Of a stretch of DNA of 64,000 nt, positions 1 through 7,927 are shown piece by piece. Both the position numbers and the translations under genes were made by a program. This stretch comes from Halorussus aquaticus (GTDB lineage: Archaea; Halobacteriota; Halobacteria; Halobacteriales; Haladaptataceae), in NCBI RefSeq assembly GCF_024218795.1, contig NZ_CP100400.1, positions 248,001 through 312,000 of the forward strand, read 5' to 3'. The notes beneath the pieces were generated by a model that saw only the letters and a list, made by a program, of their open reading frames with translations, had not been told where the DNA came from and did no database searches. Position 1 is the first letter of the stretch. Every line of letters begins with the position of its first letter.

Positions 1-1989
1 GGGAGCGAGGAAGTCGCCAGCGACGCTATCTCGGCGGGCGTGACCGACTACCTCCAGAAAGAGCGGGGAACCGACCAGTACACGGTGCTGGCCAATCGCA
101 TCCAGAACGCCGTCGAGCGGACCCGCGCCGAGTGGGAGCGCCAGCGCCAACTCGACGCCATCGAAACCGCTCGGGAGGGAATCGGAATCCTCGACGAGGG
201 AGGGCACTTCCTGTACGTCAACGAGGCCTACGCGGGACTGTTCGGGTACGAGTGCGAGGAACTGGTCGGCGAACACTGGGAGTTGATATACCGCGACGAG
301 GACGTCTCGCAAGTTCGTGAGGAGATTCTCCCGGCGATTACGGAGACGGGTTCGTGGCAGGGAACGACGACCGGGCGGCGCGCCGACGGCAGTACGTTCG
401 TCGCGAACCACACGCTCACGACGACCGACCGGGGGGAACTCATCTGTACCATCCGCGAGACGTCCGACTGCGAGGGGTTACAGCAGAAGCACGAGTTGGT
501 GGTACGAGCCTCGACCGACGCGTTCTTCGACTGGAACCCGAGGACGGACGAGGTCACCCGCAACGAGCAGTACCTCGCGCAGTTCGGATACGACGCGTCC
601 GATATCGAGACCGACGCCGACTGGTGGCGCGACCGAGTCCACCCCGACGACCGCGACCGCGTTTTCGCGGCGGTCGAACGGGCCGTAGAGAATCCCGAGA
701 TTTCGTACGACGAGACGTACCGCTTCCGGAAGAAGGACGGCACCTACGGCTTCCTCCGGACGCGCGGATACGTCGTCTACGACGAGAGCGACGACCCCCA
801 ACGGATGGTAGGCGTCCACATCGACGTCACCGAGCGCAAGGAACACGAGCGAGACCTCAACCGTCTCCACGACGCGACGAGCGACCTCATACAGGCCGAC
901 ACCCACGAGGCCATCGCGGAGACTGCGGTCGAAACCGTCCGCGAGATACTCGGCATGCCCAACAACGCGGTCTGGCTCCACGACGAGACCGACGACACCC
1001 TCGAACCGATAGCGCTGACGGACGAGGCCCGCGACCTCGTGGGCGAACCGCCCGTCTTCGAGTCGGGCGAGAGCCTCTCGTGGGAGGTGTTCCAATCTCG
1101 GGAGGGCGAGGTGTTCGAGGACGTCGCCTCACAGCCGGGACGGCACAATCCCGAGACGCCCATCCGCAGCGAAATCATCCTGCCGCTGGGCGACCACGGC
1201 GTGATGAACATCGGTTCGACCGCGGTCGGCGCGTTCGACGAGACGGACGTCTCGCTGGCCCGGATACTCGCGACGAACGTGGAGGCGGCGCTGACTCGCG
1301 CCGACGGCCGCCGGGAACTGGCCCGCCAACACGAGCGACTCGACGAGTTCGCCAGCGTCGTCAGCCACGACCTCCGCAACCCGCTCAACGTGGCCAACGG
1401 ACAACTGGACTTGGCCCGGTCGGAGTGTGACAGCGACCACCTCGACGAGGTGGCGGACGCTCACGACCGGATGCAGACGCTGATAGACGACCTGCTGATG
1501 CTCGCCCGCGAGGGAGACTCGGTCGTCGAGACGGAACCGGTCGCGCTCCGGGAGATAGCCGACACCTGTTGGGGAACCGTCCCGACGGACGGGGCGACGC
1601 TCGTCACCGACGCGACGCGGACGGTTCGGGCCGACCGCAGTCGCCTCGGGCAGTTGCTGGAGAACCTGTTCCGGAACGCCGTGGAGCATGGCTCCACGAG
1701 CAATCGTCCACGGGACGATGGCGCCGTCGAACATTGTTCGACGGACGTGCGGGTGACGGTCGGCGGATTAGAGGACGGGTTCTTCGTGGCCGACGACGGG
1801 TCAGGAATCCCCGAGAGCGAGTACGACGACGTGTTCCGGCGGGGGTACTCCACCGCGAAGGAGAACACCGGGTTCGGTCTCGCCATCGTCGAACAGATTG
1901 CGGAGGCCCACGGCTGGAACGTCCGCGTCACCGAGAGCGCCGACGGCGGCGCGCGATTCGAGATTACCGGCGTCGCGTGCGTCGAGTGA
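1..1989 (+). CDS. Multi-sensor histidine kinase (receiver-PAS-PAS-GAF-HisKA-HATPase), 5' truncated by window
   Basis: The open frame runs from the first base, so the true start lies upstream. The first ~30 residues (ending AGVTDYLQK) look like the last helix of a response-regulator receiver domain. They are followed by PAS at about 58-150, PAS/PAC at about 165-275, a GAF-like domain at about 300-420, a HisKA box with the phospho-acceptor His at about residue 456 (SHDLRNPL), and a HATPase_c domain with N-box NAVEH, G1 box DDGSG and G2 box NTGFGLAI. It is soluble, with no membrane segment in the visible part. It probably autophosphorylates and passes phosphate to a HalX-type or similar regulator; none is adjacent in the window. 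The N-box carries an in-frame palindromic insertion (AVEHGSTSNRP...AVEHCSTD), described as a finding. Confidence 0.93.
   Translation, partial: GSEEVASDAISAGVTDYLQKERGTDQYTVLANRIQNAVERTRAEWERQRQLDAIETAREGIGILDEGGHFLYVNEAYAGLFGYECEELVGEHWELIYRDEDVSQVREEILPAITETGSWQGTTTGRRADGSTFVANHTLTTTDRGELICTIRETSDCEGLQQKHELVVRASTDAFFDWNPRTDEVTRNEQYLAQFGYDASDIETDADWWRDRVHPDDRDRVFAAVERAVENPEISYDETYRFRKKDGTYGFLRTRGYVVYDESDDPQRMVGVHIDVTERKEHERDLNRLHDATSDLIQADTHEAIAETAVETVREILGMPNNAVWLHDETDDTLEPIALTDEARDLVGEPPVFESGESLSWEVFQSREGEVFEDVASQPGRHNPETPIRSEIILPLGDHGVMNIGSTAVGAFDETDVSLARILATNVEAALTRADGRRELARQHERLDEFASVVSHDLRNPLNVANGQLDLARSECDSDHLDEVADAHDRMQTLIDDLLMLAREGDSVVETEPVALREIADTCWGTVPTDGATLVTDATRTVRADRSRLGQLLENLFRNAVEHGSTSNRPRDDGAVEHCSTDVRVTVGGLEDGFFVADDGSGIPESEYDDVFRRGYSTAKENTGFGLAIVEQIAEAHGWNVRVTESADGGARFEITGVACVE
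1681..1744. repeat. Three tandem in-frame perfect hairpins inside the kinase N-box
   Basis: Three perfect inverted repeats, each with a 3-nt loop, lie end to end. Arms GTGGAGC/GCTCCAC are at 1681-1687 and 1691-1697, ATCGTCC/GGACGAT at 1703-1709 and 1713-1719, and CCGTCGAAC/GTTCGACGG at 1724-1732 and 1736-1744. They encode a partial duplication of the AVEH N-box peptide. Reading frame is kept. Confidence 0.85.
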
Positions 1990-2048
1990 GGAGGCGCGCC
2001 CGAAATCGCGCCGACGAACGGGTGGGTACTCTCCGGCGATTCCCTCGA

Positions 2049-3074
2049 TTACTCGACGTTCTCGAACGTCTCCGAGACCGACCGATACGTCCGGTCTCGA
2101 CTCGTCCCCTCGGCCCGTATCACGTCGTACTGGTCCATCTTCGAGAGGTAGTTGCGGACCGTGCGGTCGGTCTTGGGGTCGTCCATCCGGTCGCGGTACT
2201 CCTCGTACAACTCGCTCGGCGAGACGGCGTCGCGCTCTTCGATGATCTCGTAGAGCGTGCGCTGGTGGGGCGTCAGCGTGTCAACGTCCTTCTCGTGGCG
2301 CTCCGCGCGCGCTTCCGGAATCGACGCCGCCACGATGTCGTCCGTAATCCTCGACTCGTAGCTCTGGTGGGCCTGTCTCGCGGCGGTTCGGAGGATACTG
2401 AGCGCGACCCGCGCGTCGCCTCCGGCGGCGTCGGCGATGGTCGCGAGTTGGTCGCGGTCGATAGCGCCCTCTTCGAGTCCGGACTTGACGCGGGCGTCCA
2501 TGATGGAGACGAGTTCGTCCGAGTCGTAGCGGTCGAAGCGCACGCGCTCGCACCCCGTCAGCCGACTGGTGAGGCGCTCGTCGGCGTTTCCGAACAGTTC
2601 TCGCTCGCGGTTGGCGACCAGCAGCATCGAGAACTGCGGGAGTTCGTGGAGGTGATACAGCAGGCTCTTGTCTTCGAGTTGGTCGGCCTCGTCGAGGATG
2701 ACGACGCACGGCGGCCCGTCGTACTGGCGGAGACGCTCGTAGAGTTCGTCGCGGGGCGTGGACTGGCGGTGGATGTCCACGGTCTTGCCGAGTCCTTCGA
2801 GGATGCGGTAGAGGGTGCGGAACTCCGAGAAGTTCTGCCAGCAGTTGACGTACTGGTACTCCACGTCGAGGACCTCCTGACGGAGTTGTTCGGCGGTGTA
2901 CTTGGCGAGACACGTCTTTCCGACGCCCGAGGGGCCGAGCAGGAGGGTGGTATCGGCGGGGTCGCCGTCGGTGAGCGGGGCGAGGATTTCGGTGAGGTGG
3001 GTGACTTCGGCGTCTCGATGCTCGACCTCTCGGGGGACGAAGCCTGTTCGGAGAACGCGAGCATCGGTTATCAT
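2049..3074 (-). CDS. Orc1/Cdc6-family AAA+ ATPase (short paralogue)
   Basis: 341 aa. Walker A GPSGVGKT is at 47-54 and Walker B VVILDEAD at 123-130, with a sensor-1 region (LLVANRE), a sensor-2/lid domain and a C-terminal winged helix (about 265-335, with TDRTVRNYLSKMDQYDVI). This matches archaeal Orc1/Cdc6 replication-initiator ATPases but is shorter than the ~400-500 aa origin-linked Orc1 proteins; haloarchaea carry many such paralogues. The ATG at 3074 is preceded at 3101-3106 by TTAAAG (CTTTAA on the minus strand), about 27 nt upstream, consistent with a leaderless transcript. I see no haloarchaeal origin recognition box in the 225-bp divergent gap, so a role in origin firing here is not supported. 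Confidence 0.9.
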   Translation of the reverse strand: MITDARVLRTGFVPREVEHRDAEVTHLTEILAPLTDGDPADTTLLLGPSGVGKTCLAKYTAEQLRQEVLDVEYQYVNCWQNFSEFRTLYRILEGLGKTVDIHRQSTPRDELYERLRQYDGPPCVVILDEADQLEDKSLLYHLHELPQFSMLLVANRERELFGNADERLTSRLTGCERVRFDRYDSDELVSIMDARVKSGLEEGAIDRDQLATIADAAGGDARVALSILRTAARQAHQSYESRITDDIVAASIPEARAERHEKDVDTLTPHQRTLYEIIEERDAVSPSELYEEYRDRMDDPKTDRTVRNYLSKMDQYDVIRAEGTSRDRTYRSVSETFENVE

Positions 3075-3264
3075 TAGTTCCGGTATCAGGCCGACGGGAC
3101 TTAAAGCAGAAGGCTCGTTTCCGGAAATTCCAGAAGTGACGAGTCCGGGTTTCGAGCGGCGAACGCTCGGTACCGAACCTCGCGTCGCTCGTCGGCCCGT
3201 ACCTGCTCGCCGCGAAACGAGCGAACCGCGTCGGACTATCGGCTAGTTATTTTCACTATAGAAA

Positions 3265-3277
3265 ATACTTAAGTATA
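3265..3277 (+). promoter_or_regulatory. TATA-like promoter with 12-bp palindrome for the BKACE gene
   Basis: ATACTTAAGTAT at 3265-3276 is a perfect 12-bp palindrome that overlaps an archaeal TATA-like stretch (TTAAGTATA) centred about 26-30 nt before the GTG at 3300. The spacing fits a leaderless mRNA. The palindrome may bind a dimeric repressor. Confidence 0.5.
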
Positions 3278-3299
3278 TTGTCCGGGAAGTCGATATGTA

Positions 3300-4367
3300 G
3301 TGTCTCCGCATAGGTCGAATTCCGACGCCGGTAACGGTGGGCCGGACGAGAAGTCGCTCCACAGGAACCTCTACGACGACCTCTCGTTCGACGAGTTAGA
3401 GCCGTCGCCGACGTTCACCGAGGAGGCCGCCAAGCAGTTCTTCCCGGTCCACGAGGAGGACCGAATCGACACGATGGATAGTCCGGTCGTCGTCGAGTGC
3501 GCGTATCCGGGGTGGCAACCCGGCGGGGACCACTATCCGGCGGTCCCCGAGTCCAAAGACGAACAGATTCGGGAACTCGTCGAGAGCGTCGAAGCGGGGG
3601 CCGCCGCGGTTCACGTCCACCCGCGCGACGAGGACGGCCGCCCGCAGTGGAACGACAACGACCTCCTGGTGGATATTCTCGACCCGGTGTTCGAGGAGTG
3701 CGGCGACGTGGTGACGTTCAGTCAGGGGTGGACGACCAGCCCTCACGCCGACTACGTGTCGGGCGTCCGCGACCTGCTGGAACGCGGCGACGGCAACAAG
3801 TACTGTCAGGGCGGGGTAATCCTGCCGCCGGGACTGTTCGGCGCGGGGTCGCTCCACTCGATTTCGACCATCAAGGAGGCCGTCCGCTACTACGAGGACA
3901 ACGGGGTCAAACCCATCTTCCAACTGTACGACACGCACGTCCTGCGCGACCTGAAACACCACCTCATCGCGGACGACGAGTTGGAGTGGGACCCGTACGT
4001 CGTGTGTCTGCGCGCCGGGTCCCACCACTCCCAGACCACGAACAACGACCCGTGGTCGTACTTCAAGGTCCTCTCCGAGATATACAACGTGCGCCAGTCC
4101 GTCGAGGACAGCGTGGTCGGACTCTACCCCGGCGGGCGGAACTGGCTTCCGATGCTGATGATGGGGCTCGTCGCCGGGGCCAACGTCGTCCGGGTCGGTA
4201 TCGAGGACGCCTACTGGATGTATCCCCACGAGGACGAACTCGTCCGGAAGAACTCCGAGGTCGTCGAGACGGCCGTCGAAATCGCCGAGATGCTCGGCCG
4301 CGAGGTCATCACCGACCCCGACCGCGCGCGGGAGTTCCTCGGCATGAAGTACACGTCGCCGCGCTGA
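3300..4367 (+). CDS. BKACE-family beta-keto acid cleavage enzyme (DUF849)
   Basis: 355 aa. Members of this Zn-dependent TIM-barrel family condense a beta-keto acid with acetyl-CoA and split it (the prototype acts on 3-keto-5-aminohexanoate). The family signature VHVHPRDEDGRP at about 104-115 supplies the HxH metal ligands, and the barrel ends with typical GANVVRVGIED near 295. The N-terminal ~45 residues are an extra segment before the canonical VVVECAYPG strand. Start GTG at 3300 is chosen because of the TATA box ~28 nt upstream. The exact substrate cannot be read from sequence; no operon partner of a lysine- or carnitine-degradation pathway is visible beside it. Confidence 0.85.
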   Translation: MSPHRSNSDAGNGGPDEKSLHRNLYDDLSFDELEPSPTFTEEAAKQFFPVHEEDRIDTMDSPVVVECAYPGWQPGGDHYPAVPESKDEQIRELVESVEAGAAAVHVHPRDEDGRPQWNDNDLLVDILDPVFEECGDVVTFSQGWTTSPHADYVSGVRDLLERGDGNKYCQGGVILPPGLFGAGSLHSISTIKEAVRYYEDNGVKPIFQLYDTHVLRDLKHHLIADDELEWDPYVVCLRAGSHHSQTTNNDPWSYFKVLSEIYNVRQSVEDSVVGLYPGGRNWLPMLMMGLVAGANVVRVGIEDAYWMYPHEDELVRKNSEVVETAVEIAEMLGREVITDPDRAREFLGMKYTSPR

Positions 4368-4382
4368 CGCGGCGGCCGACGC

Positions 4383-4918
4383 TCACCAGGAAACTTGGAA
4401 GGTGCGGGTCGTCCCCTCGCTGGTCTGTTCGACGCGGACGAACGCGCCGTCCTCGCTGAACTTCTCGGCGGTCGCCTGAATCAGTCCCTCGTCGAGTTCG
4501 GCGGGTAGGGGTTCTTGCACTCCATCACGCCGCCGGAATCGCCGGTCTTCTCGAACTCGTAGTAGCCGATTTCGCCGCCGCGGTGGTTCATCTGGTACAC
4601 GTCGTCGAGCGCGTGCATCGCGTCTTCGACGGTCTCGACCTCCCGTGGCCACTCGACGACCTGCGGAATCTCGGACCCGATCTTCGCCACCGTCTTCGGG
4701 CCGACCGTCTCGGCGAGTTCGGCGAAGGCGTCGAGGTACGACTGCATCGAGTACCACTCGCCCTCGGTCGGGTTGGGCAGGCCGTGGTTGTCGAGGATTT
4801 CGAGGACTCGCTGTTCGTACGTGCTGGAGAACTGTCCGACGCCGTCTACGATCGAGCGAACCGACCGTCCGTTGACTTCCGCTTCGGAATTGAACGCTTC
4901 GTACTGAGGCATAGCCAC
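4383..4918 (-). pseudogene. Frameshifted small haloarchaeal protein (MPQYEAF...family)
   Basis: The 5' part (4918 down to about 4500) encodes MAMPQYEAFNSE...CKNPYP, which I recognise as a conserved haloarchaeal family of about 180 aa of unknown function. After CKNPYP the frame runs into PNSTRD and stops at 4481. The expected continuation (ELDEGLIQATAEKFSEDGAF...TFQVSW) is in the neighbouring frame down to 4383. The two frames join at about 4498-4505 and a single missing base accounts for it (a codon read as CC instead of a triplet, where relatives have Cys). The C-terminal tail also lacks the Cys-rich CRKDGG segment that I recall from relatives. It is either a real frameshift or a sequencing error. 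The gene lies divergent from the methyltransferase at 5071. Confidence 0.7.
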
Positions 4919-5070
4919 CCATTCGAGTTTATTTCACTTATTATTACTGTTATGTTTTTATCAGTTATGATAATTGGTATGGAGAAAGGATTGATATTAT
5001 TGCGTCGCGGCTTCTCGCGCGACTGGTTCACCAACCCGACGCTTGCCACTTTTCCTAGATTAATTTTATA
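4919..5070. other. AT-rich divergent intergenic region
   Basis: The 152 bp between the frameshifted gene and the methyltransferase include long A/T-rich stretches (4925-4975 and 5050-5070) that contrast with the GC-rich surroundings. Candidate TATA motifs exist for both directions, but no palindrome stands out. Confidence 0.4.
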
Positions 5071-5793
5071 ATGGAAAATACGTTCTTGATGGGCATGGAC
5101 GGCTCCGACAGGTACGCGATCGACGACGTGGCCTTCATCGGTCGGACGGTGGAGGAGTACGGGCGCATGTTCGACCTCGACCTCGCGGCGTGGCAGGGGA
5201 AGTCGGTTCTCGACTGTCCGGGCGGAGCGTGTGCGTTCGTCGCCGAGGCCAACGCGCGCGGCATCGACGCGGTCGGCGTCGATATGCTGTACGACACCCC
5301 GCCAGAGGAACTGCGCGCGCGGTGCGAAGCGGACATCGACACCGCTATCGCCGGGTTCGACGGGGTCGAAGACCAGTTCGTCTGGGAGTTCTACGACGAC
5401 GTGGCCGACGTGCGCGCCCACTGGACCGCCGCCTCCGAGCGATTCGTCGCGGACTACGCCGACCGGTTCGACACCGACCGCTACGTCGCGGCGCGACTGC
5501 CGGACCTGCCGTTCGCCGCCGACTCGTTCTCGTTGGTCCTCTCGGCACATCTCCTGTTCCTGTACATGGACGAACTCGACGACGAGTTCCACGAGCGGTC
5601 GCTGCTGGAACTCGCCCGCGTGGCGAGCGAGGAGGTCCGCGTCTACCCCCTCGTGCGCTTCGACGGGAAACGCTTCCCTCGACTTGACGACCTGCGAGCG
5701 ACGCTGGCCGACGAGGGGTACGAGACCGAGATTCGGTCGGTCCCGTTCGAGTTCCAACGGGGGGCCGACGAACTACTGCGCATCGACGTCTGA
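5071..5793 (+). CDS. SAM-dependent methyltransferase-like protein
   Basis: 240 aa. A class I Rossmann signature is visible: motif I VLDCPGG at 46-52, an acidic end of strand 2 (AVGVDML), and later LPFAADSFSLVLSAHLLFLY corresponding to motifs III/IV of the methyltransferase fold. It is acidic and soluble. Haloarchaea have many such paralogues with unknown acceptors. The canonical GxGxG is replaced by CPGGA, so binding of SAM is inferred from overall pattern rather than a perfect motif. Start ATG directly follows an AT-rich tract; the next gene starts 58 nt downstream. Confidence 0.75.
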   Translation: MENTFLMGMDGSDRYAIDDVAFIGRTVEEYGRMFDLDLAAWQGKSVLDCPGGACAFVAEANARGIDAVGVDMLYDTPPEELRARCEADIDTAIAGFDGVEDQFVWEFYDDVADVRAHWTAASERFVADYADRFDTDRYVAARLPDLPFAADSFSLVLSAHLLFLYMDELDDEFHERSLLELARVASEEVRVYPLVRFDGKRFPRLDDLRATLADEGYETEIRSVPFEFQRGADELLRIDV

Positions 5794-5851
5794 GACCGAA
5801 TACTATCCTATTCCTTACGTTTATTGGCGGGCGCTGTGTCGTGCGAACGCG

Positions 5852-6448
5852 ATGCCCGGACCGACCTTCCTCGAAGGCGACCGCGTGACGCTTCGCGTCC
5901 CCGACGAGACCGACCTGACCTTCCTGCTCGAACACGAGAACGACCCCGACGTGCGCGCGACCCGGAGCGTCTCCCTCCCCAAGGGTCCCGACGACGTTCG
6001 CCGCCGGTTCGGCGGAACGCTCGGCAGGAACGACGATACGCTCGCGCTCGTCGTCCACGCCGACGGCGCGCCCGAGAGCGAGGCGACCGACTCGCCGGAC
6101 GACTCCGCCGCCGACAGAGTCGGTCACGTCTACCTCCTCCGCGAGCGACCGAACGACCGGACGTATCGACGCGCCGAACTCGCGTACTGGGTCGCGCCGG
6201 ACGAGCAGGGCAACGGATACGCCACCGACGCCGCTCGGACTGTCCTCGACCACGGGTTCGACCGCCTCGGTCTCAACAAGGTGACCGCCGAGGCGTTCGC
6301 CTCGAACGAGGCGTCCGCTCGCGTGCTGGAGAAGTTGGGGTTCGCCGAGGAGGGGGTCTTCCGGGAAGAGGCGTTCGTCGGCGGCGAGTTCCGGGACGTG
6401 ATTCGCTTCGGACTGCTGGCCGACGAGTGGCGTGACATCGAGCGATAG
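5852..6448 (+). CDS. GNAT acetyltransferase, RimJ/RimL type
   Basis: 198 aa. It shows the acetyl-CoA-binding motif A of the GNAT fold, with the QGNGYATDAARTVLDHGF stretch starting near 119, then LGLNKVTAEAFASNEASARVLEKLGF, typical of RimJ/RimL-type acetyltransferases that modify N-termini or small molecules. The loop ESEATDSPDDSAADR at 74-88 is an acidic insertion between strands. The ATG at 5852 follows a TATA-like GTTTATTGG at 5819-5827. The substrate is unknown. Confidence 0.88.
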   Translation: MPGPTFLEGDRVTLRVPDETDLTFLLEHENDPDVRATRSVSLPKGPDDVRRRFGGTLGRNDDTLALVVHADGAPESEATDSPDDSAADRVGHVYLLRERPNDRTYRRAELAYWVAPDEQGNGYATDAARTVLDHGFDRLGLNKVTAEAFASNEASARVLEKLGFAEEGVFREEAFVGGEFRDVIRFGLLADEWRDIER

Positions 6449-6520
6449 CGGAGTCTGCGGCGGAGCGTCACGAGGCGACCGTCGCGACGACGACCGTCGC
6501 GTGACCGAAGTGGTCGGTCG

Positions 6521-7030
6521 TCAGCCGTCCCGGTCGGCGGTTCGGTTGGATCGCCCACCGGCGGGGTCGCCCGTACACGCTATTCGGACGCGTCGAGAGA
6601 GACGCACGGAGACGTCGCCGTCGTTCGCGGAGGCACGGACTCGGACGGTGAAGACTTCGGCGTCGTTCGAGTTGTTCGCGCAGGTCACGTCCGCGACGAC
6701 TACCGTCACGGTTCCGCCGCTCTCGGACGTGACGGACGCGTTTCCGACCCTCGGCGGTTGCGGGTCGCCGCTCCCGACGACGCGGACCGTCGGGACGGCG
6801 AGCGGTCCGTCGCCGAACTGGTTTCGGAGCGTCAGGAGGCGGACGTTCCGGTGGACGCCGTTGGCGAGCGACCCGTTTCCGCGGTCGATTTCGAGCAGCG
6901 CGTGGTCGTCGTCTGCGACCGCGACGTCGAGGCTTCGGTCGGCGCCCACCGAACTGAACCCGCCGGTACTCGCGGTCAGCACGACGACTGCGAGCAGCGC
7001 CAGTGCGAGCGGGAAGCGGGACCGGGTCAT
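6521..7030 (-). CDS. Small exported protein, third member of the fibre-like paralogue set (Sec signal)
   Basis: 169 aa. A hydrophobic Sec-type signal peptide (residues 5-24, FPLALALLAVVVLTASTGGF) runs into FSSVGADRSLDVAVADDDHALLEI, the same junction seen in the proteins at 7928 and 8535 (AFTSVSADRTVDVALASDN..., AFTSVSGERTVTVKTADDN...). The rest looks like a small beta-sandwich with two cysteines (VTCANN, IACTG) that could form a disulphide, and several N-glycosylation sequons. The start ATG overlaps the stop of the DUF7344 regulator by 4 nt (ATGA), so the two are co-translated. I infer a secreted fibre/pilus-like subunit or cap; no enzymatic motif is visible. Confidence 0.75.
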   Translation of the reverse strand: MTRSRFPLALALLAVVVLTASTGGFSSVGADRSLDVAVADDDHALLEIDRGNGSLANGVHRNVRLLTLRNQFGDGPLAVPTVRVVGSGDPQPPRVGNASVTSESGGTVTVVVADVTCANNSNDAEVFTVRVRASANDGDVSVRLSRRVRIACTGDPAGGRSNRTADRDG

Positions 7031-7632
7031 TCGCGGTCGGTCTCTGGGGGTGTCTCGCCCGCGCCGAGTTTCATCTCCCTCGCGTGGTAGTGGTGGACGA
7101 GCGCCGAGACCCCGAACATCGTCGTGAGGAACGCCGCCCACGCCGTGTCCGAGAGTAGGGAGAACGGATACGCGCCGACCCAGAGCGCGCCGACCAGCGC
7201 GGCCGCCACCGCGGAGAGGCCGACGTAGTACTTGCTCCACGGAATCTCGTCGCCTCGTACCACGTCCATGTAGATGTCGAGGTCTTCGACCGCGTCCGAG
7301 GGGTCGATAGTGCCGCGACGTTTGTCGAACTCCACGACGCCGGCGGTGTCCATCTTCGGGAGGTGAGACTGCTGGAGCGCGCAGTAGACTCGCTTGCGCT
7401 CGCCGGTCGAGAGGTCCTCTATGCGCTTGTCGTTCTCCCACGCGGCGACGTGTTCTGCGAGGTCCCCGAGTTCGGTCTCGCCCGACTCGACGAGATAGTG
7501 AAGCGCGTATCGTCTCCGGCGGTGCGACAGCACCTCGAACACCTCCTCCTCGGATAGCGCTGACGGCGATTCGGTCGAGACCGTTTCGGATTCTACAGTA
7601 TCAGATTCCGTACTTATGGCGCTCCCTAACAT
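7027..7632 (-). CDS. DUF7344-type winged-helix protein with two C-terminal membrane helices
   Basis: 201 aa. Residues 28-110 form a winged-helix domain of the haloarchaeal DUF7344 kind (EEEVFEVLSHRRRRYALHYL ... VYCALQQSHLPKMDTAGVVEFD). The chain ends with two membrane helices at about 136-155 and 162-181. It is probably a membrane-tethered transcription regulator. Its 3' end overlaps the small exported protein gene, and it lies divergent from the two Tat-exported paralogues, so local regulation of the surface locus is a reasonable inference. The ATG at 7632 is the first in frame. Confidence 0.82.
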   Translation of the reverse strand: MLGSAISTESDTVESETVSTESPSALSEEEVFEVLSHRRRRYALHYLVESGETELGDLAEHVAAWENDKRIEDLSTGERKRVYCALQQSHLPKMDTAGVVEFDKRRGTIDPSDAVEDLDIYMDVVRGDEIPWSKYYVGLSAVAAALVGALWVGAYPFSLLSDTAWAAFLTTMFGVSALVHHYHAREMKLGAGETPPETDRE

Positions 7633-7696
7633 ACCTCTGCCCGAGTCCTACCAACGACTTCGAGGACGTAGTTAATCGGCTGTTACTGGTCCTGAT

Positions 7697-7747
7697 ACCG
7701 GTTTCTGGGGTGTTCAGAACCGGCCACAGGCACCCCCCGAAACCGGT
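7697..7747. promoter_or_regulatory. Inverted repeat in divergent control region
   Basis: ACCGGTTTCTGGGGTG at 7697-7712 is matched by the inverse arm CACCCCCCGAAACCGGT at 7731-7747, with one mismatch/indel and an 18-nt spacer. It lies 65 nt from the DUF7344 start and 181 nt from the 7928 gene. This could be an operator for either direction. Confidence 0.45.
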
Positions 7748-7834
7748 CTGAGTTCCTCTGCGACGTGTCTGACAGATCAATACGAATACCGTAGCGGTTC
7801 AGGCTGGAAGTGGGCGCGCCGGACGACACCTAGT

Positions 7835-7892
7835 CGCAGTGACTCGGCCTCCGGGCCGCAGTGGCTCGGGGCACAGGGTCGCGGTGACTCGA
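7835..7892. repeat. Three phased 13-bp direct repeats upstream of exported protein gene
   Basis: CGCAGTGACTCGG (7835-7847), CGCAGTGGCTCGG (7857-7869) and CGCGGTGACTCGA (7880-7892) start 22 and 23 bp apart, that is two helical turns. This is typical of cooperative protein binding on one DNA face. They end 35 nt before the ATG at 7928. Confidence 0.55.
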
Positions 7893-7927
7893 CGTCGGCG
7901 GCGCGCACGAACACAGGTGACACAACC

